Assembly (NCBI RefSeq): GCF_000708675.1
Contig: NZ_JELR01000001.1
Span: forward strand, 1,782,737-1,846,736
Source of the DNA: Microbulbifer sp. HZ11
GTDB lineage: Bacteria > Pseudomonadota > Gammaproteobacteria > Pseudomonadales > Cellvibrionaceae
Direction: 5' to 3'
Length of the DNA stretch: 64,000 nucleotides
The position numbers and the translations under genes are program-made. Positions within the stretch are counted from its first letter, which is position 1. Every line of letters begins with the position of its first letter. The notes beneath the pieces are model-generated. The model was not told the DNA's origin. It did not search any database and saw only the letters and a list, made by a program, of their open reading frames with translations. Of the stretch, positions 63,942 through 64,000 are shown piece by piece.

Positions 63942-64000
63942 AAGCCTGACGATGACCTACTCTCACATGGGGAATCCCCACACTACCATCGGCGATGTTG
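63942..64000 (-). rRNA. rrf: 5S ribosomal RNA, 3' part (5' end outside window)
   Basis: On the minus strand the sequence reads GCCGATGGTAGTGTGGGG, then CCCCATGTGAGAGTAGG and ends in TCAGGCTT, which matches the 3' half of gammaproteobacterial 5S rRNA with one altered stretch. The 5' part lies beyond the right edge, with 23S and 16S presumably further right. The last base is uncertain by one or two. Confidence 0.93.

Noticed and set aside
1..64000. CRISPR arrays, insertion sequences, integrases, tRNA genes
   Set aside because: I saw no regularly spaced direct repeats, no transposase or integrase coding sequence and no cloverleaf with a CCA end. A tRNA search program would settle the last point.

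Overview
The window looks like chromosomal DNA of a marine gammaproteobacterium, most like a Cellvibrionales/Microbulbifer-type organism. This is inference from gene content: a full-type Rnf complex, a holD-like gene beside rimI, a leuA leader peptide, an SO2930-type cytochrome pair, RF3 and many envelope proteins. No mobile element, CRISPR array or phage was found. Almost every gene is complete; rnfC is cut by the left edge and a 5S rRNA gene by the right edge.

Left part (1-12.8 kb): the end of an rnfCDGE operon closed by a strong hairpin; a TetR-type regulator whose reading frame is broken by a third copy of a 7-bp tandem repeat; an MltF-like lipoprotein transglycosylase; a paired diheme-cytochrome and beta-helix lipoprotein operon; a Yip1-type membrane protein; and branched-chain aminotransferase ilvE with its terminator.

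Centre-left (13.1-29.6 kb): the most unusual region, a run of about fourteen genes all on the + strand. It encodes a TPR/TonB-C protein, a Ser-rich lipoprotein, a Gly-rich lipoprotein, a membrane-anchored TPR protein, a membrane protein with PEGA repeats and a SUMF1 domain, a small membrane protein, a MotA/TolQ/ExbB-type channel, an Hsp70/actin-like protein, two ExbD-like membrane proteins that each carry a periplasmic von Willebrand A domain, two small lipoproteins and an M48 lipoprotein metalloprotease. Most longer spacers carry an inverted repeat. I read it as a proton-driven envelope machine with vWA effectors; I do not recognise it as a described system.

Middle (29.7-45.9 kb): glycerophosphodiesterase, a 7TM diguanylate cyclase, a crotonase, tryptophan 2,3-dioxygenase, an isolated ExbD, methylglyoxal synthase, a hypothetical, a membrane peroxiredoxin-like protein, a histone H1/AlgP-like Lys-Ala protein, an RND efflux pump with its adaptor, a cNMP-binding protein, and a chalcone-isomerase-like/TonB fusion.

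Right (46-64 kb): M13 peptidase, MFS-acyltransferase fusion, thiol peroxidase, M28 peptidase, small membrane protein, acyltransferase, RF3 (prfC), aminopeptidase P, then a minus-strand series leuL-leuA-holD-like-rimI-MATE-hydrolase, glutathione peroxidase, a cluster of DnaA-box-like 9-mers, tandem terminators and the 3' end of 5S rRNA from an rRNA operon entering from the right.
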